Positions 48,931-58,317 of a stretch of 64,000 nt of DNA are shown piece by piece. Made by a program: the position numbers and the translations under genes. Position 1 is the stretch's first letter. The number at the start of each line of letters is the position of its first letter. Source of the stretch: a virus; the IMG/VR virus record IMGVR_UViG_3300032285_003360, positions 37,770 to 101,769 of that record. One strand, 5' to 3'. The notes under the pieces are model-generated. The model was not told the DNA's origin and did no database searches. It saw nothing but the letters and a program-made list of their open reading frames with translations.

Positions 48931-49700
48931 ACTATTTTTTCCAAATATTCTAATTCTTCTTTAATGGTTTCTTTGTTTATGTTAAAATGCACAAACTTTT
49001 GTGCGGTTAATGACATAAAATCTGAGGAACCCTCATTATAATATATATTTGAAACAAAAAAACCGAAATCAACCATATGTTTTATAACATATTGGTGAAA
49101 TAGAAATTGCTCTAATAAAGTTGGTGTAATTCTTAGAATATCTTTTTTAGGTATTTTACTGAATATTTCTTTATAAACTTGGTTAACAAAAGATGGATTT
49201 TTAACCATCAACACGCAAAAAGACGGGTATGTTAACCAATCCATAGCATTTATTTCATCTTCAGTAAAATGCTCTTTAGCGTAATCATTAAACGATGTTA
49301 AATATGCTTTATTAATCCACTGCAATTGTCTATGGCCCAAATATTCACCAATAATAAGTTCTGGTTGGCCGTATGTGATTGTGTGTTTGGATTCTAATTT
49401 TTCAAATAAAACAACATCAAAATCAAAAAGAATGTAAGGTTCAGTCTCATTCATCATCGCATATATTTTTGATATGGAATAATGATTAACATATTCTTCT
49501 GAAAACTGATTGATTATAACCACTTCATCAAATGTGATACCATTCTCAGTAAAAAAATTCAATGACTTTTTATCACAATAAAATTTAGTATTGTAATATT
49601 TTTTAATCGATGCTACGGATAACCTCGCCAACCTAATAAATTCATCGTTCATTGGTTTGTAATGATTGGGCATCATCGTGAATCCGTAAATAGCTTTCAT
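48927..49700 (-). CDS. GT-A-fold glycosyltransferase-like protein
   Basis: The 257 residues begin IYGFTMMPNHYKPMNDEFIR, with a conserved LSVASIKKYYNTKFYCDKKS after it, and YILFDFDVVLFEKL carries a D-x-D metal motif (residues ~94-96). SFCVLMVKNPSFV and QFLFHQYVIKH mark the acceptor side, as in DUF6734-type GT-A proteins. It lies between the SGNH hydrolase and carbamoyltransferase genes, with overlaps on both sides, implying action on the same glycan. Confidence 0.65.
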   Translation of the reverse strand: MKAIYGFTMMPNHYKPMNDEFIRLARLSVASIKKYYNTKFYCDKKSLNFFTENGITFDEVVIINQFSEEYVNHYSISKIYAMMNETEPYILFDFDVVLFEKLESKHTITYGQPELIIGEYLGHRQLQWINKAYLTSFNDYAKEHFTEDEINAMDWLTYPSFCVLMVKNPSFVNQVYKEIFSKIPKKDILRITPTLLEQFLFHQYVIKHMVDFGFFVSNIYYNEGSSDFMSLTAQKFVHFNINKETIKEELEYLEKIV

Positions 49701-50425
49701 TATATGATTTTAGATAATAATTTTATTTGTGATGGTAAATATACTTCCGCAAATAGTTTATGACCTTGTTCATTTAAATGAAAACCTTTGTCCATATAAT
49801 AATCGTCGGGATTATAGTTATCACGTAGCCATTTCATAAATGGATATTTTATGTAATTAGACCTATCAATTTTTTTTGATTGTTCAAATTTCCATATACT
49901 CATATTACTTTCTTCGCCCCAAAAATAATCATCATAAGGAATCAATAAAAAATAAATGTTTTTCAATTTTAATAATTGCTGTAACAAATAAATCTCATTT
50001 ACTATGGTGTTTAGGTAAAATGTTGAGAACATTACCTTTTCATTGAAAAATCTAATTGCGTCGTTATCTAATGGCATTTTATCACCATTAACCGCTTGTA
50101 GATAATTAGCCGGAACCAAATGAAAAATATCGGCTACAGATGCGTCGGTGTCCTTTATGTTATTATTTAAAAATCTATTTTCACCATTATATGATATTGG
50201 GTATCTATCAAACGTAGTTAATTGTAAAATTACAGTTGTATAATTTTCTTTTGCAATTTCATCTACAATTTTTTGAATAGCATATTGTAATGAACTTGCA
50301 GCCTGTGCAACGTTTGTTAAAGTGTGATTATTATTTTTAGCAAAGATGTTACCCCAAGATTTGTTAATGTCGTCCAAACCAAATCCTGCGGAATGACTGC
50401 ATCCTGCAAGTAACATTTTAGCCAT
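49700..50425 (-). CDS. SGNH/GDSL-family hydrolase
   Basis: KMLLAGCSHSAGFGLDDINK contains the nucleophile motif G-C-S-x-S-x-G near residue 10. NVAQAASSLQYA gives a block-II region, TTVILQLTTFDRYP the third strand, and MDKGFHLNEQGHKLFAE the catalytic Asp-x3-His pair. At 241 residues it is a single catalytic domain. Its neighbours (a radical-SAM protein on one side, a GT-A protein on the other) parallel the 38.0-40.5 kb region, where another SGNH gene sits near a related radical-SAM gene. Ester removal or acyl transfer on sugars is the likely class. Confidence 0.8.
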   Translation of the reverse strand: MAKMLLAGCSHSAGFGLDDINKSWGNIFAKNNNHTLTNVAQAASSLQYAIQKIVDEIAKENYTTVILQLTTFDRYPISYNGENRFLNNNIKDTDASVADIFHLVPANYLQAVNGDKMPLDNDAIRFFNEKVMFSTFYLNTIVNEIYLLQQLLKLKNIYFLLIPYDDYFWGEESNMSIWKFEQSKKIDRSNYIKYPFMKWLRDNYNPDDYYMDKGFHLNEQGHKLFAEVYLPSQIKLLSKII

Positions 50426-51492
50426 TAAATTAACTTTGTTGTTGTATGTTCGTTTAGGTTATGTAAAATATCTTCGTATTTTTTAATTTTAGCTAATTCA
50501 ATAACAAAGTCATTGTATTCAGGATTTGTAGGTTCCCAAATTTTCATTTGTTTATATCTCTCATCAGATATGCTTGGCCATTGAACCACTTTTTGTAATT
50601 GGATAACTGTTTTAATTTTTGAGTCTTTAAACAAACCACGTATTAATAAAATAAACGCCTCCATTTCTCTGAAATTGTTTTGTTGGACAACAAATGAGAA
50701 TATGATTGTATAGATTGTGTCAATTGTTTTAATAAACTCAAGGTTAGCCATCAACACATCCCATTTACCACCTAATCTTGTTTTATTTTCATATGTGTCT
50801 TGTGTAGCCGCATCAATCGATATTTCAGCCATTTTAACATGTGGGTGAATTGCAGTCATTTGATTCCAAACTTTTTCAGTCCACAAAGACGCATTCGTAT
50901 GTAAAATAACAGTATCTAATGCAGGGTAATCTTCTTTTTTAATGTTTGATAAAAACCCTCTCATTGGAATACTATAGAATGGGTCACCGCCACCACTTAC
51001 ATAGATTTCTCTCAATGTTGGACCATAGTATTCGGTGATACTATCAAGTAACTTATTTGTTCTTTCGGTTTTTTCTGGTGTGTTCGGATATAAGTCAGTT
51101 CTACAAGTTGGACAACGGAAGTTACACGCATCATCGGAACATATCTTAATTCTTCTAGGTCCCTTTTGATTGTATCTTTCGGGGTCAAATTCACTTATAG
51201 GTCTAATATTACCTGCGGGTTTACCTGTGTTAAGTAAAGTGTTATATGCGGGACAATTTATTGGGTTACATCCAACAAAATTTCCACTAAGATGTCCTTC
51301 TCTAACGCTTTTAGCGGGCTCAGATTCCCAATTCTCCATTAAGTTATCCGATACGTGAATATCAACATTGTTCCAATCAGGACAACATAAGAATTGTGTT
51401 TCTTTTATTCCTTGGTGTGTAAATTTTCTATGAAATTCGGTGTAAACAAATGGATGTTCACAGAAATATTGTGTTAAATCAACTTTTGCCAT
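50425..51492 (-). CDS. Radical-SAM protein with N-terminal twitch domain (type A)
   Basis: The 355-residue protein has core cysteines Cys123, Cys127 and Cys130 (ACNFRCPTC) and VSGGGDP at the SAM-binding strand. The N-terminal twitch/SPASM-like domain carries Cys11, Cys36, Cys37, Cys75 and Cys80 (FLCCPDW; CNPINCPAYN). It aligns throughout with the 38022 gene: HTNASLWTEKVWNQM and SIDAATQDTYENKTRLGG have close counterparts there. It overlaps the next radical-SAM gene by 19 nt and the SGNH gene by 1 nt. The substrate is unknown; an auxiliary cluster suggests peptide or glycan chemistry. Confidence 0.85.
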   Translation of the reverse strand: MAKVDLTQYFCEHPFVYTEFHRKFTHQGIKETQFLCCPDWNNVDIHVSDNLMENWESEPAKSVREGHLSGNFVGCNPINCPAYNTLLNTGKPAGNIRPISEFDPERYNQKGPRRIKICSDDACNFRCPTCRTDLYPNTPEKTERTNKLLDSITEYYGPTLREIYVSGGGDPFYSIPMRGFLSNIKKEDYPALDTVILHTNASLWTEKVWNQMTAIHPHVKMAEISIDAATQDTYENKTRLGGKWDVLMANLEFIKTIDTIYTIIFSFVVQQNNFREMEAFILLIRGLFKDSKIKTVIQLQKVVQWPSISDERYKQMKIWEPTNPEYNDFVIELAKIKKYEDILHNLNEHTTTKLI

Positions 51493-52886
51493 TTTTTGTT
51501 ATTTTCTATTGGTTCGTTATTTTTTATTGGTTCTTCTACCACATCTTCAATCAATTCAACTGCTACTTGCATTTCCTCAAATGGTTCAAAATTTGGAAAT
51601 GTTTCTTCGAATGATTTTATTTCCATTGATTCATACCATTCTTTATAATATGGAAATGTTTTTACAAAAGATTCATTTCTACCGTTGTCTTTTGTTTCAG
51701 TAAAACGTTTTAAATCGTTAAAACAAACATCAATTGGTTTATGTGGTTCAGTATAAAGGTATTTTTTAATTATGTCATAATAATTTTTAACATGTTGCCA
51801 AGCAACCATACCATCAATTTTTTTAACGTGATTATCCATTATTTTTACCGCATATTCTTTTAATTTATCGGGTAATATGTTGATGCAATAATAATAAGGG
51901 AATGTTAATACATTATTCATTTGCATTTTGTCCATCTGAATACCAAGTTCACGCATTCTATCAACAAAACGAGGTAATTCAAATATGTTGAATATACTTA
52001 CTGTGGTGCTTGTCCATACATTCATACCGCTTTCATGTAATCTTTTAATGTTAGCTTCAACAGCAGGCCATTTGGTTCCCTTTCTTGCGTATTCAGCAAC
52101 TTCTTCAATAGCGTCCAATGAAGCAAATACTCTAACGTTATCAATGTTGTCTTTTATGAATGGCTTCCACAATTCGATTAAGTCCCAGTTCTTAAATTTA
52201 AGACTTGTGAAATTGGTGTTATATCTAATTCTACATTTAGTGTTACCTGCTGCAATTAATTTTTCAAGTATGATATAATGTTCTTCCATTATAAATGGTT
52301 CTCCACCTGCAAAGTATATTTCTTCAACGTCATTGATAAATCTATCAACATAAATCATCACATCTTCCATGCTTCCATCATTCATATGAATTAAAGCTTT
52401 AGGTGTTGATGAACCACCGTAATATTTTATTTGTTCTTCATACCAACTTGAACTTAATTCAGGACCACACATTCTACATCTTAAATTACAAACATTGGAA
52501 AATCTAAAGTCCCAATAATTTAATTTAAATTCATTATTAAAACCATCTTCATCCGTTGTTTCTAATGCTCTATCAATATGATGAACCCATTGGTCATTTG
52601 CACTAACTCTGAATGATGGTGTGCCCATATCCTCTTGCATGTAGCATCTGTGACATACGGATGGTTTATCTCCTTTTAATAATTCAGTTCTTATTTTTTT
52701 CAAATCAGGTGAATTCCATATTTCTTCTAAAGTGTTCTTTTTTACGTTTCCAATAGGATGATCCGAATCCGCCAAACAACATGGAAATACATTACCATTT
52801 GGCCATGTGTGTAAATGCACCCATGGCATTATGCAAAATGAATTGCTTACTTTATCTCCCGCGCTTTCAAATCTTTCGTTACTCAT
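51474..52886 (-). CDS. Radical-SAM protein with N-terminal twitch domain (type B)
   Basis: The protein has 470 residues. The N-terminal twitch domain is the clearest in the window: FCIMPWVHLHTWPNGNVFPC with Cys18, Cys36 and Cys37, then EEIWNSPDLKKIR and CHRC (Cys78, Cys81). The core follows at Cys133/137/140 (VCNLRCRMC), with YFAGGEPF for SAM and FASLDAIEEVAEYARKGTKW later. It shares the C-terminal F-x-K-T-F-P-x2-K-E-W-Y box with the type C genes. A charged 45-residue tail follows, ending KKWQKLI. It starts one base downstream of the 52887 gene. Confidence 0.88.
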   Translation of the reverse strand: MSNERFESAGDKVSNSFCIMPWVHLHTWPNGNVFPCCLADSDHPIGNVKKNTLEEIWNSPDLKKIRTELLKGDKPSVCHRCYMQEDMGTPSFRVSANDQWVHHIDRALETTDEDGFNNEFKLNYWDFRFSNVCNLRCRMCGPELSSSWYEEQIKYYGGSSTPKALIHMNDGSMEDVMIYVDRFINDVEEIYFAGGEPFIMEEHYIILEKLIAAGNTKCRIRYNTNFTSLKFKNWDLIELWKPFIKDNIDNVRVFASLDAIEEVAEYARKGTKWPAVEANIKRLHESGMNVWTSTTVSIFNIFELPRFVDRMRELGIQMDKMQMNNVLTFPYYYCINILPDKLKEYAVKIMDNHVKKIDGMVAWQHVKNYYDIIKKYLYTEPHKPIDVCFNDLKRFTETKDNGRNESFVKTFPYYKEWYESMEIKSFEETFPNFEPFEEMQVAVELIEDVVEEPIKNNEPIENNKKWQKLI

Positions 52887-54329
52887 TTAAAATAATTTTT
52901 CGTTTCCTCTATAAGGTCCTACTTCATAATTAGTTATTCTTCCATCAGTTATTGATACATTCGGAATTGATTGGTCAACAACAATGCTATCATACCATTC
53001 AACAATCTCAGGGAATGTTTTACGGAAGTCTTTGTTTCTTCTAATGTCATATTGTTCATAGAAGCTTTTAAAATCATGGAAATGTTTATCCATTTCATTT
53101 TCAGTTGCAATATGACCCTTTTCTACTACTTCAATATAATCGATTACACGTAATATTTGCGCAACCTCACCTTCATGTAATAATTGCAAGTTTTCTTTAT
53201 TATCATACCAAGCTTTAAGCTTATCGTGAACCATTTGCTTTAAGTGATTCGGTAAAGCAATTGGAGCCATAAACGCAGGCCATCTCAATATGTTTAAATC
53301 CACAACTAACTTATACTGACCGTATTTTTTCTTTAATGACACCATATCATCTAAAAATTCTGTTATACTGAATAAACATAAACTATTGATTGTCATCATA
53401 ACAATTAATTGTCTACATTTAGCTTCTTCCAAAATACGAACAACATTACCTCTCCATTTATCATATTTTAAACCATCTCTAATATATTCCGCATGTGCTC
53501 CGTATGATTCATTTGAGGTATATAAATCAAAATTTTTAACATCAATCTCATGTGATGTTTGAATTAACTTATCAATTAATTTATCGTCCACGCCTAAATT
53601 TGAATTAATCGCTAAATTTAAATTAGGTGAAGGATTGTTTTTCATCACATCCATAAAATTCCAAAAGTTGAACGATGTTGATGGTTCGCCACCAGTAATT
53701 CTAACTTCTTGTAAAAATTGTGATAACTCCGGCCACCATTCCATAAATGCTTGAACATATGGATTGTCTTCACCATTCTTACCATAAACTTCAGACCATG
53801 AACCATCTGAATGATATGCGCCTGCTGATGATGATTTGAATTTTTGATATGGACCATTTTCTCTAATATCTTTACCCCATGTTGTTGAATAACCTGAATT
53901 ACAATATGAACAAGCAAAATTGCATGTTCTATCAAATGATACCTCAACTGTCTTAAGGTTAATGTCTTGGTCCCAAGGTCTATCTTTAAGTGCAAAGATA
54001 TCTTCGTCAGAATAAATTTTACTTTTGAAAACTCTATCCGAAATATTATCTCTACCAACGTCCTCTACTTTCCAACAATAAGAACATTCGGCAGGTCTAA
54101 CTCCTTGAAGCATCATTCTACGAGCTTCTTTTTTTAATTTGGTATTGTGTAATGCTGATGGATTTGTTTTAATCTCCTCTAAATCAATTGGATGTGGTAA
54201 TGGTAAATGGCATGAGTTAGTATAGCCATGTCCTAAATGCAAACTTGCGTTATACCATTTAGCGGCACAAAAACATTTACTCACCGCATTTATTCTGGTA
54301 TCTCTCCAATTTTTTAATTCTTCTGACAT
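52887..54329 (-). CDS. Radical-SAM protein with N-terminal twitch domain (type C)
   Basis: The 480 residues open with Cys19/Cys21, a His/Cys segment around Cys40 (TNSCHLPLPHPIDLEE), LHNTKLKKEARRMMLQGVRP and Cys82/Cys85 (ECSYCWKVED). The core C-x3-C-x2-C is at Cys136/140/143 (TCNFACSYC), and RITGGEPS binds SAM. A late box reads YDIRRNKDFRKTFPEIVEWY. Two further copies (54907, 56932) share the whole plan; this one has the most diverged N-terminus and a 28-residue C-terminal extension. It follows a LamG-like gene three bases away. Confidence 0.88.
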   Translation of the reverse strand: MSEELKNWRDTRINAVSKCFCAAKWYNASLHLGHGYTNSCHLPLPHPIDLEEIKTNPSALHNTKLKKEARRMMLQGVRPAECSYCWKVEDVGRDNISDRVFKSKIYSDEDIFALKDRPWDQDINLKTVEVSFDRTCNFACSYCNSGYSTTWGKDIRENGPYQKFKSSSAGAYHSDGSWSEVYGKNGEDNPYVQAFMEWWPELSQFLQEVRITGGEPSTSFNFWNFMDVMKNNPSPNLNLAINSNLGVDDKLIDKLIQTSHEIDVKNFDLYTSNESYGAHAEYIRDGLKYDKWRGNVVRILEEAKCRQLIVMMTINSLCLFSITEFLDDMVSLKKKYGQYKLVVDLNILRWPAFMAPIALPNHLKQMVHDKLKAWYDNKENLQLLHEGEVAQILRVIDYIEVVEKGHIATENEMDKHFHDFKSFYEQYDIRRNKDFRKTFPEIVEWYDSIVVDQSIPNVSITDGRITNYEVGPYRGNEKLF

Positions 54330-54332
54330 TGT

Positions 54333-54926
54333 TTAAAGTTTGTGTATGAAATTGCAGTTATTAGTTAAATCAACAAATTTATTATGAATTATATTGTTAA
54401 AGTCGTGGTCTGACATCAAAACATTATCGTGATATAATTTAAAACTAATTAAGTCCATATCACATGAATTTAAATCAGGTGCTTCCCAAGGAAAGGTCTC
54501 TGAACCAAAGAAAATTTGTGGGTCCTTTGTTGTGTTAAAGTTTTGTGTTGACAACACTTTTTTATCATCAATATACACAATAAAATCGGAAAAAGCAACA
54601 TTCTCAACCCTTATTTTATGCACCTGACCAATCTTAATAGTGTAAGGGATATCTTGATGTAAATTATGTGTTTCGCTACCATTTGTGCTCATATGAATGG
54701 CACTCAAATATTCATTATAATAATGCAAAACAAAGTAATTGGGATTGATAGAAAGTATAGATCCTCTTTCCCCACTGTTTTTACTTATTTCATTAATTTT
54801 AAATTCAAACTCAAAACTAAAGTTGTGGTTGCCAGATATCATTTCGTTCCCCCCTAATTCATAAAAGGATGGGCATATCTTGGTTGGCCATAAAACCCAA
54901 GTTTCGTTAGCTTTTATATTTCTCAT
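54333..54926 (-). CDS. LamG/concanavalin-like beta-sandwich protein (197 aa)
   Basis: The sequence reads as alternating strands: NFSFEFEFKINEI, GSILSINPNYFVLHYYNEYL, HKIRVENVAFSDFIVYIDDK, a DPQIFFGSETF strand and MDLISFKLYHDNVLMSDHDF. The latter is the terminal strand order of LamG/pentraxin-type modules (V/I-Y-I-D-(G/D)-K and I-F-F-G-(S)). There is no signal peptide. It overlaps the radical-SAM gene upstream by 20 nt and abuts the next by three bases, placing it between two type C radical-SAM genes. A glycan-binding or virion-surface role is plausible. Confidence 0.6.
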   Translation of the reverse strand: MRNIKANETWVLWPTKICPSFYELGGNEMISGNHNFSFEFEFKINEISKNSGERGSILSINPNYFVLHYYNEYLSAIHMSTNGSETHNLHQDIPYTIKIGQVHKIRVENVAFSDFIVYIDDKKVLSTQNFNTTKDPQIFFGSETFPWEAPDLNSCDMDLISFKLYHDNVLMSDHDFNNIIHNKFVDLTNNCNFIHKL

Positions 54927-56277
54927 AGAAATTTTTTAATTGTGGGAATGTTTTTATAAAATTGGTTTCTCTTCTAAAATCGTATTCAGTTATATACTTA
55001 GCAAATTGTTGTCTAAAATACTCTTGACTTGGTGTGTTACTATTTTTTATAGCGTAATCATATGTTCTTTTAATCTTTTGTATTTGACTGTCTGAGAAAC
55101 CATAACTATTTTCAAATTTACCGTAGTATAGAGCCTTTTTAGCGGACTCTAATATTAATTCCTTATGTTCGTCTTCAAGAATGTTAACCGACAAAAATGA
55201 GGGGTATCTCAAATATGAGGTATCTAACAGCACCGCACCTTCCCAATATCTAATATCGTTATGAAACTTCTTTTTATATTCAAAAACTCTTTCAATTAAA
55301 TCACCATACGAGAATACCGATAACGCATTGAAGGTTGACATTATATTGACAACTACTTTAGGCAGCTGTTCTAAAATATCATGTATGTTAACCCATAATT
55401 GTTCATAATCCAAACCAAATCTAATATATTCAGCTTGTTCGTTTGCGGCTTCACATGATGTGAAAATTATTAATTCTCTAACCTTGTTGTTTTCGGTTAA
55501 ATCTTTACATATGTTTATAAGTTTATCTATGAGATGTCTTGGAACCGATAAATTGGTGTTGATACCTAACGATAGGTTTGGATTTTCTTCCCAATGTTCT
55601 TGGATATATTCTAATACCCTAAATGTGTCATTCATTAACAAAGGTTCGCCACCAGTAATTCTAAATGTATGTAAGTCTTTGTATAAATCTGGCCACCATT
55701 TCCAAAACGCCTCGGTGTATGGATTCTCATCTGTTAATTTATATGTTGTGTCAACCCTATTGTCAACAAATTCTAATGAATTGAAGTTGTGGTTTTCAAC
55801 GTAAGGACCAAACTTTTTAATTTCTTCAGCCCATTTAGATGAATATGGTGGACTACAATACGCACATTTTAAATTACAAGTGTTTCCAAAAGAAATCTCC
55901 AAATATCTTGGGTTGTAGTCTGCGCGCCAATCTAAATTTTTAATTGTTTCAAATTGGTCAAATGACCATGGTTCGGAGGATTTGAAAACTCTATCCGAAA
56001 ACGAATTTGAATTGTCTTCAACATTCCAACAATAATCACACTCTTTGGGCCTACGACCATTTAACATTTCTCTTCTTGCTTGCTTCTTATGAGATGTGTT
56101 GTGTAATGCTGTTGGGTTGTCCTTTATTTCTTCTAAAGGAATTTTATGTGGAATTGGGTGGTGACAAGAATGTGTTGTCCCATTAAGTAAGTGTATTGTT
56201 ACTTGTGTCCATTTAGCGAGACAAAAGCCGCAACCAACACCATCCAACATCTCTTTATTTGCTTTATAATCGCTCAT
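54907..56277 (-). CDS. Radical-SAM protein with N-terminal twitch domain (type C)
   Basis: The 456-residue protein has N-terminal ligands Cys16 and Cys19 (GCGFCLAKW), Cys38 (THSCHHPIPHKIPLEE), ALHNTSHKKQARREM, and Cys80/Cys83 (PKECDYCWNVED). The core is Cys134/138/141 (TCNLKCAYC) with FRITGGEP. A distinctive central segment RPSFLS-type stretch (LDTSYLRYPSFLSVNILEDE) and the closing YDFRRETNFIKTFPQLKNFY are shared with the 56932 copy. It overlaps the following LamG-like gene by 20 nt and is preceded by another LamG-like gene. Confidence 0.88.
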   Translation of the reverse strand: MSDYKANKEMLDGVGCGFCLAKWTQVTIHLLNGTTHSCHHPIPHKIPLEEIKDNPTALHNTSHKKQARREMLNGRRPKECDYCWNVEDNSNSFSDRVFKSSEPWSFDQFETIKNLDWRADYNPRYLEISFGNTCNLKCAYCSPPYSSKWAEEIKKFGPYVENHNFNSLEFVDNRVDTTYKLTDENPYTEAFWKWWPDLYKDLHTFRITGGEPLLMNDTFRVLEYIQEHWEENPNLSLGINTNLSVPRHLIDKLINICKDLTENNKVRELIIFTSCEAANEQAEYIRFGLDYEQLWVNIHDILEQLPKVVVNIMSTFNALSVFSYGDLIERVFEYKKKFHNDIRYWEGAVLLDTSYLRYPSFLSVNILEDEHKELILESAKKALYYGKFENSYGFSDSQIQKIKRTYDYAIKNSNTPSQEYFRQQFAKYITEYDFRRETNFIKTFPQLKNFYEKYKS

Positions 56278-56278
56278 A

Positions 56279-56929
56279 TTATATTATTTTTTGTTTTGGC
56301 CCAAGTTTAACATATTCATTTATTTTAAAATCTTTAAAAACGGGACTCTCATATATAAGACCATGATTTCCATTACCACTTATATCAAAGGTCTTAAATC
56401 TTGATTGATTTTCAAAATTTAAATGTGAATATAGATGTTCATTATCATCAATGTTCGTTGTTATAATATCAAAAATCTTAACCTCGTTTATTGAACCATT
56501 GAATTTACATTCCCATTGTTCAAAATGTGGATTAATTGAACCTATTAAAATATTTTTATCGTTATAATCAATAATGTCACCGCATGGTTTTGAACCCAAG
56601 AAAAATCCATCTTTATAAATTCTGATTTCATCCGAAATTGTAACCAACACTTTCATTGGTTTATGCACATCATCAATTTCAATAAAGATGTCATTATATA
56701 CACCACCTTTATTATGCCAAGAAAATTTGATTGCGTTTGGATTTTGTAAAAATAAACCCATATAGTGTTCATCTTGTCTACCTATAATACAAACCTCATT
56801 TTCAATAAACTTACCCAGTTTAAAATCAACATAAAATGTGTAACCATTTTTAAGATTGTTATAATTTTTAAAATTGGTATTATACTTAGTTTTATCGGGA
56901 ATATAATATGTTATTTCATTAAAATTCAT
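56279..56929 (-). CDS. LamG/concanavalin-like beta-sandwich protein (216 aa)
   Basis: This has the same class of fold as the 54333 protein but low identity. NGYTFYVDFKLGKFIENEVC, MGLFLQNPNAIKFSWHNKGG, VLVTISDEIRIYKDGFFLGS (the I-Y-(K/V)-D-G hairpin) and NILIGSINPHFEQW with FNGSINEVKIFD are the canonical LamG strands. HLNFENQSRFKTFDISGNGN is a typical closing LamG linker (LDGSGNGN type). It sits between two type C radical-SAM genes. The same strand order appears inside the GT7 proteins just upstream. Confidence 0.65.
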   Translation of the reverse strand: MNFNEITYYIPDKTKYNTNFKNYNNLKNGYTFYVDFKLGKFIENEVCIIGRQDEHYMGLFLQNPNAIKFSWHNKGGVYNDIFIEIDDVHKPMKVLVTISDEIRIYKDGFFLGSKPCGDIIDYNDKNILIGSINPHFEQWECKFNGSINEVKIFDIITTNIDDNEHLYSHLNFENQSRFKTFDISGNGNHGLIYESPVFKDFKINEYVKLGPKQKII

Positions 56930-56931
56930 GC

Positions 56932-58317
56932 TTATATGTTTTTATAAAATTCGGCCAATTCGGGAAACGTTTTAACAAAATCCTTATTACGTCTTATATC
57001 ATATTCCGTTATAAATTTTTTAAAATCAAACTTGTTAGTTGTTAAATCTTCTTCAGTTTTTTCCGCCAACATCCAATCATGAATCCTATTTAATTTATTG
57101 ATTTCTATTTCCGTAAAACCATAACCGTCTAACCCAACTCTAACTTGTTCATAAAAATCCATTAACTGTATTTGTTCTTTAACAACATTATTCCATTGGT
57201 TATCCAATATTTTAACTGTTTGGTGTTTTGGCCATCTTAAGTAAGATGAATCCAACATAACAGATGAACCATAATATCTATATTGGTTATGGTATTCTTC
57301 TTTTAACTTATATACGTTTTTTATCAGTTCTTTATAGTTTGGAACCGATAAAGCGTTATATGTAGACATGATGATGACGGTAAGTTGTGGAATTTCATTC
57401 AATAATATATTAAGTCTATCCCACCATAAATTAAAGACCATTCCATCTCTAATATATTCAGCTTGTGGTCCCCACGTATCGGCACTTGTAAAAACAATAA
57501 CTTCATTTACTCTGTTTTCTTCAATCAATCTTTTGATTTTAATAACAAATTCATCGAATAATTTATTAGGTGCGCCAAGATTAGTGTTGATGGATAAATT
57601 TAAATTCCTATTTGGTTCTTTAGCTTCTAAAATATAATCAAATATTGACCATGTATCTTTAGATAATAATGGTTCGCCACCAGTGATTCTAAAAGTATGT
57701 AAATCAGTATAAAGCTCTGGCCACCATTTCCAAAACGCTTCAACATATGGGTTATGTTCAGAATGTAGATATGGTAATGGGTTTTGTCTTTTACCAAAAG
57801 CTAAATCTAAATTATTGAAATTGGTAGACGTTGGATATCCGCCATATTGCTCAATTTCTTGAACCCATTGAGAAGAATACGTTGGCCCACAATATGAACA
57901 TTTAAAATTACATTGATTACTAAAAGAAACCTCAACATATCTTGGGTTAAAATTATCTCTCCAATGTAAATCTTTGATTTCGTCAAAATGTTTTATTGAC
58001 CATGGCTCTGACGATTTAAAAACTCTATCTGAAAACGAATCTGAGTTATCTTCTACATTCCAACAATAGTTACACTCATCCGGTCTACCACCTTCCAACA
58101 TTATTTTTCTTTGTCTTTTTTTATAAGTGCTATTATGTAATGCTGATGGGTTTAATGGTAACTCATTTAATGATACTTGATGTTGGGGTGGGTGATGACA
58201 AGAATGTGTTTGACCCACCTGCAAATGCAAAGTTGCTTGAGTCCATTTGGCCAAGCAAAATCCACAACCAACAGAATTTATCTTTTCTTTGGTTTTATTA
58301 AATGCGTCATTAAACAT
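56932..58317 (-). CDS. Radical-SAM protein with N-terminal twitch domain (type C)
   Basis: The 461-residue protein has twitch ligands Cys18/Cys21 (GCGFCLAKW), Cys40 (THSCHHPPQHQVSLNE) and Cys82/Cys85 (DECNYCWNVED). The core is Cys136/140/143 (QCNFKCSYC) and FRITGGEP binds SAM. MLDSSYLRWPKHQTVKILDN and the closing YDIRRNKDFVKTFPELAEFY match the 54907 copy. It is translated first of the three and overlaps the preceding GT7-type gene by 8 nt, tying radical-SAM chemistry to the galactosyltransferase-like pair in expression. Confidence 0.88.
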   Translation of the reverse strand: MFNDAFNKTKEKINSVGCGFCLAKWTQATLHLQVGQTHSCHHPPQHQVSLNELPLNPSALHNSTYKKRQRKIMLEGGRPDECNYCWNVEDNSDSFSDRVFKSSEPWSIKHFDEIKDLHWRDNFNPRYVEVSFSNQCNFKCSYCGPTYSSQWVQEIEQYGGYPTSTNFNNLDLAFGKRQNPLPYLHSEHNPYVEAFWKWWPELYTDLHTFRITGGEPLLSKDTWSIFDYILEAKEPNRNLNLSINTNLGAPNKLFDEFVIKIKRLIEENRVNEVIVFTSADTWGPQAEYIRDGMVFNLWWDRLNILLNEIPQLTVIIMSTYNALSVPNYKELIKNVYKLKEEYHNQYRYYGSSVMLDSSYLRWPKHQTVKILDNQWNNVVKEQIQLMDFYEQVRVGLDGYGFTEIEINKLNRIHDWMLAEKTEEDLTTNKFDFKKFITEYDIRRNKDFVKTFPELAEFYKNI

